Positions 46,887-57,717 of a stretch of 64,000 nucleotides of DNA are shown in pieces. The notes beneath the pieces were generated by a model. The model saw nothing but the letters and a program-made list of their open reading frames with translations. It did no database searches and was not told the origin of the DNA. Source of the DNA: Impatiens glandulifera (taxonomy: Eukaryota; Streptophyta; Magnoliopsida; Ericales; Balsaminaceae); the NCBI RefSeq assembly GCF_907164915.1, contig NC_061867.1, forward strand, positions 35,833,751 through 35,897,750, given 5' to 3'. Both the position numbers and the translations under genes were made by a program. How positions within the stretch are numbered: position 1 is the stretch's first letter; each line of letters opens with the position of its first letter.

Positions 46887-47410
46887 ATGAGTTTTGTGAG
46901 GGGTAGTTTAACTAATAAAGAAACTGATTCAAGCTATAATGATTTGACTTCAAAGGATGAGATTATTTATGTACAACCAACTTCAAGATGCTTGAATCCT
47001 GAGAGAAGGGCAGCCAACTGGTATTGCAATGAAAAACTTGTCAGGAAGTCAAGAATTGTTTACCAAAAAATCATTTTTTGAAGATAAAAAATCATTAGTA
47101 GGAAGAGAGCAATCTGCCAAACATAGTATACACACACACAATGGGAAGCCCATCAAAATAATCAAAGTATGGATTCCTAAGGGACTAATCCATCACGGAC
47201 CCAAAGAAAAATGGGTACCAAATTTGTTATTGTCTATGAATGCAGATAAAGTAGGACTGCAACGTGGAAGATTATGCATGACATATGGACAGTCGTCTGC
47301 TGACGAACATAACATATGAAGGTAACACGCATGAAGTGGCTAACATCATCACGAAAACACTTCCCAAGTCTAAGTTTTTCTTACCTTAGAAATATTTTAG
47401 AATTGTTAAA
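46887..47410 (+). pseudogene. copia-3 gag-pol remnants
   Basis: Pieces include PIKIIKVWIPKGLIHHGPK (about 47150-47205), which is the region before the protease also seen in the relic at the left edge, then a direct jump to EVANIITKTLPKSK (about 47330-47375), the last codons of copia pol. The junction near 47275-47330 is the internal deletion point. Confidence 0.75.
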
Positions 47411-47876
47411 TTACAATAATGCCTAAACTGATTTAATTATAAACTTGACAATTTTTGATAGTTTTAGGATAAAACAATCAAACAGGGAGAAATTGCTAAG
47501 AAATAGACAGTAAACTTTGATAATTTATTCTAAATATTCAAAGAGGGAGAAATTGATAGATTAAATTTGTTAATCAACTTAAGATAATTAGCTAACAATT
47601 ATAAAAGTACCATATTTTGAATATTTATTTTAAATAATTAGAAATGGAGAAATTGTAAGATTAAATTTGCTAATTAACTTAGGAGAATTAGTCAATAATT
47701 ATAAAATTACCAAGTTTTGAATATTTAGTTTATAATTATAAAAGGGAGATATTGTTAGATATGAAATAGTTTTGATAATGAATGAATAAAACTAAGTTCA
47801 ATTATATATATAAGTGAAATTATATATAATTGTTAAGTCATATCAAGTATATTAATAATTTTAAAGATAATAACAA

Positions 47877-47949
47877 GGTGTTGTAGTACAGTGGTTAGTA
47901 CTCCCACCTGTCACACGGGTGACCATAGTTTGAATCTCACTAGTTGTAA
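47877..47949 (+). other. tRNA-Asp(GTC)-like sequence in copia-3 3' LTR
   Basis: Same as 44700-44772: GGTGTTGTAGTACAGTGG, anticodon loop CTGTCAC flanked by CCCAC and ACGGG, then AGTTTGAATC. The A box is better preserved here (GTGG intact); the T stem is degenerate. Confidence 0.65.
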
Positions 47950-48290
47950 GGGTTTGAAATTGCCACGTAGGCAAGATCAATAGTTTGCAAGGGTGCGTTT
48001 ATTTCGGAAGTTTTGCATTCGGAAAATATCGGCTTTCGGATCCGGCATTCCAAATATTAAATGAATTCGGTATTTAATAAGAGGCGCTCCGGTATTAAAT
48101 GATTTCGGCATTTAATGCAATTTCGGTATTAAATGACTTTGATATTAAATGAGGTAATTAATCAAATGTGGCATCTGGATAAATGTTTTCCACTACCTCA
48201 TCAACCTCAACTCCAAATTAAGCTTTCGTAGTAGCAAAGTCTGGCAAAGCAGTATATCAAAGCAGTATATCACCAATTTGGGATGGGTTC

Positions 48291-48802
48291 TCTAACTCAG
48301 TAGCAGATCGACATTTCCGTTGGTGAAGCAGATATGACCGTTGTTGTGTTTTGGATATATAAGAAGATTAAAGGAAGAACAAAAAAAAGAGAAGATAGTG
48401 AAGATCAGAGCTCTCTTGCTAATCAAAAACTTTCTCTCTCTACAAATATATATTTGCCATAGCATATTTCTGTGAGAGGTTGTTTTATACCGAAAATTAG
48501 TGTATAACTTTTTATATTGTGAGTTCTTTGTAAGTTGGATGGGCAGTCTAACTCAGCAGCAGAGACAGAACTAAAGAAGACTATCACATATATGTTCGTT
48601 GGTGAAGTAGATATGACTGTTGTTGTGTTTTGGATATATATGAAGATTAAAGAAAGAATCAAAAAAAGAAAAAAAGAGAAGATAGTGAAAATCGGAGCTC
48701 TCTTACTAATCAAAAACTCTCTCTACAAATATATATTTGCCTTAGCATATTTTTGTGAGAGGTTGTTTTATACCAAAAATCAGTGTATCACTTTTTATAT
48801 TG
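48291..48802 (+). repeat. 256-bp tandem duplication in copia-3 3' LTR
   Basis: TCTAACTCAG begins at 48291 and 48547. Each copy includes GTTGTGTTTTGGATATAT, the AGAGAAGATAGTGAA segment and the GTGAGTTCTTTGTAAGTT end. The 5' LTR has one copy (about 45220-45560). It probably covers the LTR promoter/R region. Confidence 0.85.
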
Positions 48803-49390
48803 TGAGTTCTTTGTAAGTTGATAGAGTGTCTATCAACGGGTGTTGTGTATGTTAGGAGTTCGAAAACAGACAATAATTAAGTTCTGGTTGTTTGACTGTG
48901 TTTGCTTACGTGTTGTAAACAAACTAAATATTCTAGTAAATATTCTTCCTAATGTTGAGAAGAATATCCTTCTCGAAGTCGAGAAGAAGGAGTGACGTAG
49001 GAGAATTTGCTCCGAACGTCCATAAACATCTCTTGTGTCCTGAGTTCTTTATTTTTTGAATCTTCCAACCATTTATTCGTTGCTTCAAATTGAAACAAAT
49101 ATTTATGCACTTGAACTCGGTTCAAGAGTTTGTGACGGTTTGCGTAGAGTAAAAACGAGATAATCAACCTCTAACAGGGTTGTTATCAACTAGTGTGTGT
49201 AAGCGTTCAACGTTGCGAGACACCTGCCTTCTTCGGCGATCCCGATCCTAACAGTTTCAAATTTGCAACATAACAAAACAAATACAACCCTTTAACCAAC
49301 TAGGCTAATAAGACTTTATAATTTAAATTCAACACCAAATTTAATGAACACGAGATATTTGAATAATATAAGTTCAAAATTTTTTAACTA

Positions 49391-49425
<35 letters not shown>

Positions 49426-50055
49426 ATGATACTTAATTTCAAAGTGTTCAGATTATCGGATCGAGAGCCGTGTTTAATTTTGATATATATATATGAGAAT
49501 AAATAAATACTTGAGTCGGATTGTGAGTTGATCCGCCCATAAACTTAAAACGATTAAAAATAAAATTAAAAATACTATATGTATGTTTCGAACATTAGTT
49601 AAAAATAAAATTAAAAATACTATATGTATATTTCAAACTTGCAACCTAACAAAAAAAGTACAACCCTTTAATCAAGTGTGATTGAGATGTGGTTTGTCGA
49701 GGGATAATAGACCGATATCAATTGAAAGTGGCTAAAAAATATGAATTAATTATTTGATTTACGAAAGTGTGAGGTCACGATGCTAAATGTTAAAAAATAT
49801 AAATCAAATATTTGATTGACCAAAGTGAAAGTGTAAGGTCACAGATAAGATGTTCATTCGAAAAAAATATGTGATAAGATATGTGAGAATATAAGTTGTT
49901 TTATCGAAGTGAATAAAATGTGTAATGAGAGTGCTTTAATTTTTATTTTAATATATTATTCGTGACTTATTAAGAATTTTAAACATTGAATACATATTAT
50001 TATTTTTTTTATATTTATATTTTTATAAGTGTAAATCGCATGAGAATCTTTCTAA

Positions 50056-50591
50056 CTATTATTAAATATACTATGATTTAAAAGTATTGGAAGTAATGAC
50101 AAAAAAAAATCGTGCAAAAATTCTTTAACAAATAAACTCTAATAGCAAAAAAGAGATTGGTCTTCCTTTCTTTTTACCATCGATAAGATCACTTGTTAAT
50201 TGGTGATGCCTGTGTTGTTTTTTATACTCGCACAATTCGGGTTTGAAACATACCCAATCAAGAATGTAAGTAAAAGTTCTTCCATGAATATTTTTATTGT
50301 CCCGATCGATCTGAAAGGAGGTTATGTTTTTGTCTATAATTGGTGATGATTGAATGTTTCATTCAATATCATATTGATGTTAATTAAGATGTTTTGGCAT
50401 ATTAAATTAATGTACAAGGTTCTTTATGGTCTCATTGAGTTTCTCATAATTTTGGAGTTGTCATATTTTGGAGTTTCTTTTATCTACAATCCCAAGAGAC
50501 AATGATCTATTTTTTGAGATATATATTCAGATAATTTATGATAAATCTTGCTATAACTTGAACTTAACTATCTTTGATAAATTTGACAACT

Positions 50592-50637
<46 letters not shown>

Positions 50638-52963
50638 CTTTGTAAGACTGTAGATCAATAAAATTGTATAAACCTTAAAATTGTTTTTAAATATTGTTAT
50701 AGTTGCGTCTTATTTTCTTCTATTTTTTTCTTTCCTACACTCTTGTTTGACCATGTTCTTCATGTAACTCAAAGTGCATAATTGTTTAATATATGATTTG
50801 GTATTTGTTTGCCACATCTAGCCAAAAAAAAAGAGTTTGGTCTTTGCTTGTAGTTGCCATAAAATTTTAGAGGTATGTTCCAACCACTAATAATGACCAT
50901 ATAAGCAATTTGGGCAGTTCTGTCTGGTCCTTTAGTATCAAGGTAGGGAATAATTAATGTGAACTGTCCCCTAACTTTTTGCTTCACCTTTTTTTATTCA
51001 ATTTTGTAAGTTATTTTAAATGACTTTGGGAGTGGGGGTTTCTCGTATTCTTTCAGTTCGTTCTAACATTTTAATATATTTTATGACTAGATAAGATAGC
51101 AACCCACAAAAATAAAAGATTAGATTTCTAATGTACTAATTATTTTCTAACTTAGAGTGATATTTAATTAATTAATGATGAATAGTTAACTAATTAAATT
51201 TACCATTCTTAGAAAATAATTTTGACTGATCAAAGATCAGCTTAATTAGTAGCACAAGAACCTAGGTCGACTAAGAGATTTACTATAACTATGTCTTATA
51301 TTTGATTTTTCTTAAATACATCAAATTGAAGTGAAAAATAAAAAAATGTTTAGAATTTGGAAAAGAAAATGTCTTTAATCGAGTGTCAACCAATCTATAC
51401 TTGCTGATGAATTATGATACGGTGCCCATATGCAAAAAAATGATGGATGATTTATACCATATCACAAGAGTTTTAGAATATGTAATTTTGAAGTCATTTA
51501 TGAAATTAGTTCAAGAAGTGACACTTTCTCGATGTTAGAATTATTTTTATTTGTGCCTTTAATGAATTTAATTCAAAAGAAGGAATTTGATGGAAGAATG
51601 TTTTTTGGTTGTAAATTTTAGAACGAAAACCTAATATGATAATCAAGGTTTCCGCCGTGTCAACGCGAAGTGAACGAAAACATACATGTGAAGAAAACCA
51701 TTTATTAACCTTTCACCCTTGGTCCTTCTTCACTTTAAAGGTATGGTTCAATAGAATTTTGAGAAAATGATAAATGATACCATTCTCATAATTTTTTTTA
51801 CTAAGTTGTTAATTAATAAATGGAGTTTATTTACAAAAACAAGAGATCACTGACTACTCTAAGATTTTAAATTAGATTCCTATTGAAAATAATAAAGTAA
51901 AGTTAGAAATCATTACAATTAGCTATTATACTAACATTTATACATATACAAAACTAACACAACCTTAGTGGTTAAAAAAAGAGTTATGAGCATGTCACCT
52001 TTTACTCTTCTTTGCTCTAAATGACAGCATCAAGAGAATAACAAAGGCACATTAAAAAATTAAGTTTCTTGAATTCTAAAAGTTGTTTTTAGTTATGTTT
52101 TCTGAAAGGATGAAACCATTTTGTGAAGATCATCAAATTAGGATGAAAACAAAGTTATGAAGAACACCTGATACAAACATATCAAAATAAATTGAAAAAA
52201 TCCTACATAGGAAACGACTATCGAACGAGTTCCTGTGATCAAATTTTGGAATTGGGGAAGGTTTTTTTTCCATCATTTGAGGTTTTCCTTTAGTCAGCAA
52301 TCGTGTCGGATAACTCTTATATATATATTTATGAATATTGATTTTTGGTAAAAAATGTTACAATTTTTAACTTAGTATTAGTTTCCTAATTTACAATGAA
52401 TTGGTTTAACTTTGATATTATTATAATGAAAAAAAGCATTTTATATGTCCTCTGATAGGGGTTTGATGACTTTAGTGGCAAAATAGAAACTTTTTTTTTT
52501 TTGTTTATGTTTGGAGGTGCAAGGAAATAAGCACGCGTGTAAAATTGAATTGTGAAGTATGTAGCCATGATTATTTTAAGACTTTAAGAGCAACAAATTA
52601 TTCTTTCAAACTACATTTTTAAGACTCTTAAAACAACAAATTAATATAATATCTGAGTACAGAAAGCACGTGTTTTATATATAAAAAAGAGCTTAATATA
52701 TATGTATATAATCATGATAATATTAACTAGTAAAATGGTGGGAATTGTTTGTGTACTTTTTCAATTTGTTCCAAAAGGAATTTATGCTGTACAATCATCT
52801 TTTCAATTAGTTATCTCAATATCAATTTCTATTTGTTATCTTTATTACAAGATAGAAAATTCTGCCAATGATCAATATATCTCTATGACTATATTGATAT
52901 CCTGTCCGCTATTATTTATCCATCAAGGTTAATCTCCTTATATTTTATACTCGGTTGATTATT
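50056..52963. other. AT-rich stretch between Helitron and CACTA element
   Basis: Contains a 42-nt poly-T tract (50593-50634) that could be the reverse of a retroposon poly-A tail, but no retroposon body was recognised. Small ORFs (50468-50653, 50769-50987, 52702-52932) have no recognisable similarity. No gene supported. Confidence 0.55.
50593..50634. repeat. poly-T tract, 42 nt
   Basis: Uninterrupted T42. Could be a simple repeat or a minus-strand poly-A tail. Confidence 0.95.
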
Positions 52964-52978
52964 CACTAGTAAAAAAAG

Positions 52979-53430
52979 GACCTTTACCGACGGTTTTTCC
53001 CGAAGGTTTCCTAAAACTCTCCTAAATACTCCCGAGGAACAAATCCTTCGGGATTAAAAATAGATTCCGAGTGGGGTGTAAAACCTTCGGGTTTATTAAT
53101 TATTACCGAATGTTCTACAAAGAACATTCAGTTTTTACCTTCCCAAAAAACCCAAAAAAATTCCAAGTGTTGGATGTGGGTTAATTGCGAAGGTTTTTGT
53201 AAAAACCTTCGGTTTTGAAATCCCTAGGTTTTTTAATTGCGAAGGTTATTCAAAGAACCTTCGGTTTTACCTTTTTTGAAGTTCTCATTTCCGAAAGTTT
53301 TACAAAGAACCTTCGGTTTTGCTCAATTTAAAAAAATTCTAAATTTGGTGATGGTTATTTCCGAAGGGTCTTTAATAAACCTTCGGTTTTGACTAATATC
53401 AAAACCGAGAGTTTTACAAAACCTTCGGCA
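52979..53430. repeat. left subterminal palindrome cluster of the CACTA element
   Basis: About ten CCGAAGG or CCTTCGG motifs, usually paired as AACCTTCGG with a GCGAAGG or CCGAAGG partner about 25 bp away. Such clusters are transposase-binding sites in CACTA elements. Confidence 0.8.
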
Positions 53431-53438
53431 TCAACCTC

Positions 53439-53446
53439 TATAAATA
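53439..53446 (+). promoter_or_regulatory. TATA box of the CACTA left transcription unit
   Basis: TATAAATA is followed about 30 bp later by a pyrimidine-rich leader (53460-53553). The leader ends CAG at 53553, followed by GTAATTTG, a good splice donor; the acceptor TTTAG is at 53704-53708, three bases before the ATG of the first ORF. Confidence 0.65.
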
Positions 53447-53711
53447 CAAACCCTAACCCTTCTCTTTTTCATTCCACTCATCTCTCCTTTCTCTCTCTTC
53501 CGCGCCGCAGCCGCCTGCCTCCTCCACGCCGGTTCTTCTCCTCTCTCGTTCAGGTAATTTGTTTCATTTGTTTTTTTTTGTTTTGTTTATTATGAGATTT
53601 AGATTTCTTAAGTTTATATATATATATATATTATCTAGATTTATGCTAGTTTACGTTATTTTGTTTGATTAATATGTATATATATACATATATCTGAAAT
53701 GCATTTAGGAT

Positions 53712-54005
53712 ATGGGTGATTCATGGAAGAGACTTTGGCGTACACCGGAGAAACTGCATCCGTGTTACCAAAATCTGATAGCACAATCAGAAATTGCGGC
53801 ACGTGAGGAAGAGGTAAGACAGATGACGCTGGAAATGGAACAAATCCGATTAAGGGATGCAGAAAGAGGCCGTTTGCTCAGTGAAATTAAAGCGGACAGG
53901 GCCGAAATGGCCCAGAGATTAGAGAATCTCGAACAAGAACTTGTATTGTTGAGGAGTCGACTGAATCAACCACCCCCTCCTTCCACCCCATCTAATAATT
54001 TCTAG
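53712..54005 (+). CDS. CACTA small coiled-coil protein (97 aa)
   Basis: Starts MGDSWKRLWRTPEKLHPCYQ. Residues 28-84 form a strong coiled coil rich in Glu, Arg and Leu (REEEVRQMTLEMEQIRL ... LENLEQELVLLRSRL), and the end is NQPPPPSTPSNNF. A probable 5' leader intron precedes it. There is no catalytic motif. The coiled-coil plus Pro tail resembles the C-terminus of plant CACTA accessory (TNPA-like) proteins and also the tail of the 606-aa product of this element. It may be the C-terminal remnant of a longer accessory protein, or a genuine small oligomerisation factor. The frame is clean and the start fits the splice acceptor. Confidence 0.65.
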   Translation: MGDSWKRLWRTPEKLHPCYQNLIAQSEIAAREEEVRQMTLEMEQIRLRDAERGRLLSEIKADRAEMAQRLENLEQELVLLRSRLNQPPPPSTPSNNF

Positions 54006-54199
54006 ATTTATTATGTGTTTATTAGTTTTTCCGTACGAACAATGACAACATATATTTCTAAGTGTTTTGTTTTAATATTCATGAATTATTATTATGTTTG
54101 GTTTGGTTTGGTTTTAATAGGCTGTTAATGAATTATTTTATTATTGTTCACTTTTCACCTTCGGTTTTGACATTCGTTTTAAAAAATCTAAAAAATTTC

Positions 54200-55075
54200 T
54201 AAGGGTCAAAACCGAAGGTTTATTTGAAAACCTTCGGTTTTGACCCCTATTTAAAAAAATCTAAAAAATTTCTAAGTTTGGGGAAGGGTAAAAACCGAAG
54301 GTTTTCAAATAAACCTTCGGTTTTGACCCCTGTTTAAAAAAATCTAAATTTTTTCTAAGTATGGGGAAAGGTAAAAACCGAAGGTTTTCAAATAAACCTT
54401 CGGTTTTGACCCCTGTTTAAAAAAATCTAAAATTTTTCTAAGTATGGGGAATTGTAAAAACCGAAGGTTTTCAAATAAACTTTCGGTTTTGACCCCTGTT
54501 TAAAAAAATCTAAAAAATTTCTAAGTATGGGGAAGGGTAAAAACCGAAGGTTTTCAAATAAACCTTCGGTTTTGACCCCTGTTTAAAAAAATCTAAAATT
54601 TTTCTAAGTATGGGGAAGGGTAAAAACCGAAGGTTTTCAAATAAACCTTCGGTTTTGACCCCTTTTTAAAAAAATCTAAAATTTTTTTAAGTATGGGGAA
54701 GGGTAAAAACCGAAGGTTTTCAAATAAACCTTCGGTTTTGACCCCTGTTTAAAAAAATCTAAAAAATTTCTAAGTATGGGGAAGGGTAAAAACCGAAGGT
54801 TTTCAAATAAACCTTCGGTTTTGACCCCTGTTTAAAAAAATCTAAAATTTTCTAAGTATGGGGAAGGGTAAAAACCGAAGGTTTTCAAATAAACCTTCGG
54901 TTTTGACCCCTGTTTAAAAAAATCTATATTTTTTCTAAGTATGGGGAAGGGTAAAAACCGAAGGTTTTCAAATAAACCTTCGGTTTTGACCCCTGTTTAA
55001 AAAAATCTAAAATTTTTCTAAGTATGGGGAAGGGTAAAAACCGAAGGTTTATTTGAAAACCTTCGGTTTTGACCC
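54200..55075. repeat. 83-bp tandem array of CCGAAGG palindromes
   Basis: ACCGAAGG begins at 54211, 54294, 54377, 54460, 54543, 54626, 54709, 54792, 54874, 54957 and 55040: ten full periods, nine of exactly 83 bp and one of 82 bp. Each unit contains a perfect hairpin, AAACCGAAGGTT with its reverse complement around an 8-nt loop, followed by a GACCCCTGTTTAAAAAAATC linker. Inner units have the loop TTCAAATA; the first and last units carry its reverse complement TATTTGAA. Confidence 0.95.
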
Positions 55076-55489
55076 TTCCTAAAAACATACTGTTTAAGGT
55101 CAGGACCGAGAGGTTTTCTTAAACTTTCGGTGAAACCCTTAAAACCGAAAGTCATACTATTAACTTTCGGTGTTACCAAATCATAATTTGGAAAATTAAT
55201 TGGTTTGATACATTCCAATCTAGAATCTTAACTAATCTAATCAAGTGTGTGTTGTTTTTTAAAAATTAAGATTGTGTTTAATGTTAAAATGTTTATGATT
55301 GTGTTTGATTATATAAAGAAGTGTATTTATATGTTTGTGTTTATGATCATGACATGAATGTGTATAAAGTTTGATCATATGGCTTATGTAATGTGTTAAG
55401 GTTATTAAATGTGTTCAATCAATAATGTTCAAAGACATTAAAAGATTAAAAACCAATTAATTTAACAATTTGTGAAATGGTAATTCCGA

Positions 55490-56150
55490 GAGTTCATAGT
55501 AAAACTTTTGGAAATACCCATAAAAACCGAAAGGTTTTCTATATACTCTCGGAATTACCACTTCTCAATTGTTTAAGTTAAAGTGTTTTTTACCTTCAAA
55601 TCTAGAGTCCTAACTAATATAATCAATTGTGTGTTGTATTTTAAAAATTAATATTTTGTTTAATGTTATAATGTTTATGATTGTGTTTGATTATATAAAG
55701 AAGTGTATTTATATGTTTATGTTTGATTATCCTATGTATTTGTGTAATGTTTGATTATATGGATTGGGAAATGTTTTAAGGATATCCAATGTGTTAAATT
55801 AATGTTGTTCTAGGTTATTAGAAAGTGATAAACCAATTAATTTTAAAATTTGTCAAGTTGTAAACCCGAAAGTTTATTATATAACTTTCGGAAATAATTA
55901 TCAAAACCGAGAATTTAAATAAAACTTTTGGTTTTTATATTGACAAAAACCGAAGGTTATATTAAAACTCTCGTTTTTTATCAATCTGAAAACCGAGAGT
56001 TTTTCTAAAACTCTCGGTTTTTTCATTTATAAAAACCGAGAGTTTTAATAAAACCTTCGGTTTTCACATTGATAAAAAATGAGAGTTTTAATATAACCTT
56101 CGGTTTTTGTCAATATAAAAACCGAAAGTTTTAGGAAAACTTTCGGTAAT
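55490..56150. repeat. central cluster of CCGAGAG/CCGAAAG palindromes
   Basis: Irregularly spaced inverted pairs such as AACCGAGAG...CTCTCGGTT and AACCGAAAG...CTTTCGGT, densest at 55860-56150, immediately upstream of the leader of the transposase unit. A TATA-like TATAAAAA at 56115-56122 lies inside. Confidence 0.7.
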
Positions 56151-56154
56151 TAAG

Positions 56155-57713
56155 TTAATAAAAAACAAACCGCCCTTTTTTTCCCTTTTCTTCTTCCCCG
56201 TTTTCTTCTCCCCGCTTCTTCCTTCGTCCGCTCTCCTCCGCGCCGCCTTCAATCCCAGATCGACGCCGCCCGAAGACGACGTCCGACAGAAGACGCCGCT
56301 GACAGATCGACGCCGCTACTCTTCTCCAACTGCTGCCCTGCCTCCAGACGCCGATTGAAGAAAGCCGCGACGCCTCCCTGCTGCTGCCCTGCCGCCAGTC
56401 GCCGCCGCCTGCCGCTTGAAGATAAGGTAAGTTCATTGTTTTTCCATATTATTGTTAGATTCTTCTTTGATTAAGTGTTAGATTAGGTTAGATTAGGTTT
56501 TGAATTTAGCTTTGGATAAGATTTTGGATTAGGTTTTAGGATTATGTTTTTGTGTTAGGTTTTTGGAATTGGTTGTTAGATTTTGTTTTTTGATTAATTA
56601 TGTTGGATTATTGTTAGATTAGGTTGATATTATTGTTAGATTATGTATTGGATTGTTTTGGATTGGTTTTGTGTTAGGTTTTTGGAATTGGTTGTTAGAT
56701 TTTGTTTTTTGATTAATTATGTTGGATTATTGTTAGATTAGGTTGATATTATTGTTAGATTATGTATTGGATTGTTTTGGATTGGTTTTGTGTTAGATTT
56801 TTGAAATTGGTTGTTAGATTTTGTTTTTTGATTAATTATGTTGGATTATTGTTAGATTAGGTTGATATTATTGTTAGATTATGTATTGGATTGGTTTTGT
56901 GTTAGGTTTTTGGAATTGGTTGTTAGATTTTGTTTTTTGATTAATTATGTTGGATTATTGTTAGATTATGTTGATATTTTGATTTATGTTAGATTAGGTA
57001 TTAGGTTTGATTTATGTTAGATTTATGTCAGATTTTGTTTAATTTAGGTTTTGGTTTGATTTCGGTTTGATTGTGGTTGGTTTGATTTATTGTTATTAGG
57101 TTTGAATTAGGAATTTCAGTCGCCCACTGTCGGCCCGTCGATCTACATCCGCTGCTCTTCTTCGTCGCTCTTTTTGTGCAAGGTTAGTTCATGTTGGTTT
57201 ATTATATAGTTAGGTTAGTTTAATGTTAGATTTATGTTAGATTTTCATGTTAGATTGAAGTTTGATTTATGTTAGGTTAGGTATTAGGTTTGGTTTATGT
57301 TAGATTATGTTAGATTAGGTTTGAAATGGGTATGAATGAAATAATGTTGAATTAGATTGGGTTTAAATTATATATGATGGTTAGAATTGTTATATGGAAT
57401 GAATTGTGTATGAATAAAATTATGTTGGATTATAATTGATTGTTTTGAAATGTGTATGAATGAAATAATGTTAGATTATACGTATGCTAGATTTAAGTTA
57501 CATTCATGTTAGGTTTTATTATTGTTTGTTTATGTTGAATATTGATTGGACAATGTTAGATTAATTTGAATTTTGGTTGGATAATGTTAGATTAAATTGA
57601 ACTTTGGTTGGATAATGATAGAATAGGTAGAAATTATGTTAGCATTATGTAATCCTAATTAATTTAGACAAATTTAAGTAAGTAATAATCACGGTTGTTT
57701 TCTATTTTATTAG
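56155..57713 (+). other. spliced 5' leader of the CACTA transposase unit
   Basis: A pyrimidine- and GC-rich leader (56155-56426) ends AAG before GTAAGTTC. A second short leader exon (57120-57182) lies between TTTCAG and GTTAGTTC, and TTTTATTAG at 57705-57713 precedes the exon with the ATG. The introns are T-rich. The first contains a 119-bp tandem repeat (about 56545-56975). Prediction from splice-site consensus only. Confidence 0.5.
56545..56975 (+). repeat. 119-bp tandem repeat in the leader intron
   Basis: TGATTAATTATGTTGG recurs at 56591, 56710, 56829 and 56938 (spacing 119, 119, 109), with almost identical copies in between, all rich in GTTAGATTA motifs. Confidence 0.9.
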
Positions 57714-57717
57714 AAAT

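Larger units (their letters stand above)
44475..49253 (+). mobile_element. copia-3: Ty1/copia element with both LTRs, internally deleted
   Basis: LTRs at 44475-45986 and 47654-49253 start TGTAAGATTAAATTTGC and end CGATCCTAACA. Flanks GTTTT (44470-44474) and GTTTC (49254-49258) are the target duplication with one change; joining the flanks restores Helitron sequence. The interior is only 1.67 kb: primer site, gag, then a jump to the last codons of RNase H and a purine tract. Protease, integrase and RT are deleted. Confidence 0.88.
47654..49253 (+). repeat. copia-3 3' LTR (about 1.6 kb, with internal duplication)
   Basis: Preceded by the purine tract AAATGGAGAAAT (47642-47653). Upstream, about 100 bp around 47560-47640 is a further diverged copy of the LTR start. 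Inside, a 256-bp segment is tandemly duplicated (48291-48546 and 48547-48800). Contains the second tRNA-Asp-like sequence. Confidence 0.85.
43670..50055 (+). mobile_element. non-autonomous Helitron with multiplied 5' module, split by copia-3
   Basis: Carries the same sequence as the Helitron at 12428-13330, here on the plus strand: (TA)n, then TAATGATGCTTAATTTCAAA, GGTCGAGAGTTGTGG, GACCCGCCCATAAAC and ACCAACTAGGCTAATA in order. The module occurs about four times (ends near 43985, 44310, 49420), once interrupted at 44475-49253. The 3' region (49670-50055) matches 12428-12790 and ends in a worn hairpin and CTAA. The 5' TC terminus is not clear. No coding region. Confidence 0.7.

Noticed and set aside
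50593..50634. Poly-A tail of a minus-strand retroposon
   Set aside because: No retroposon body or target duplication could be recognised next to the T42 tract.
52702..52932. 76-codon hydrophobic ORF directly left of the CACTA element
   Set aside because: Looks membrane-like only because AT-rich DNA encodes Ile/Leu/Phe; no family recognised and no gene context.
54200..55075. CRISPR-like array (regular repeats with constant spacing)
   Set aside because: The whole 83-bp unit, including the part that would be spacer, is repeated; it lies inside a plant CACTA element and there are no cas genes.
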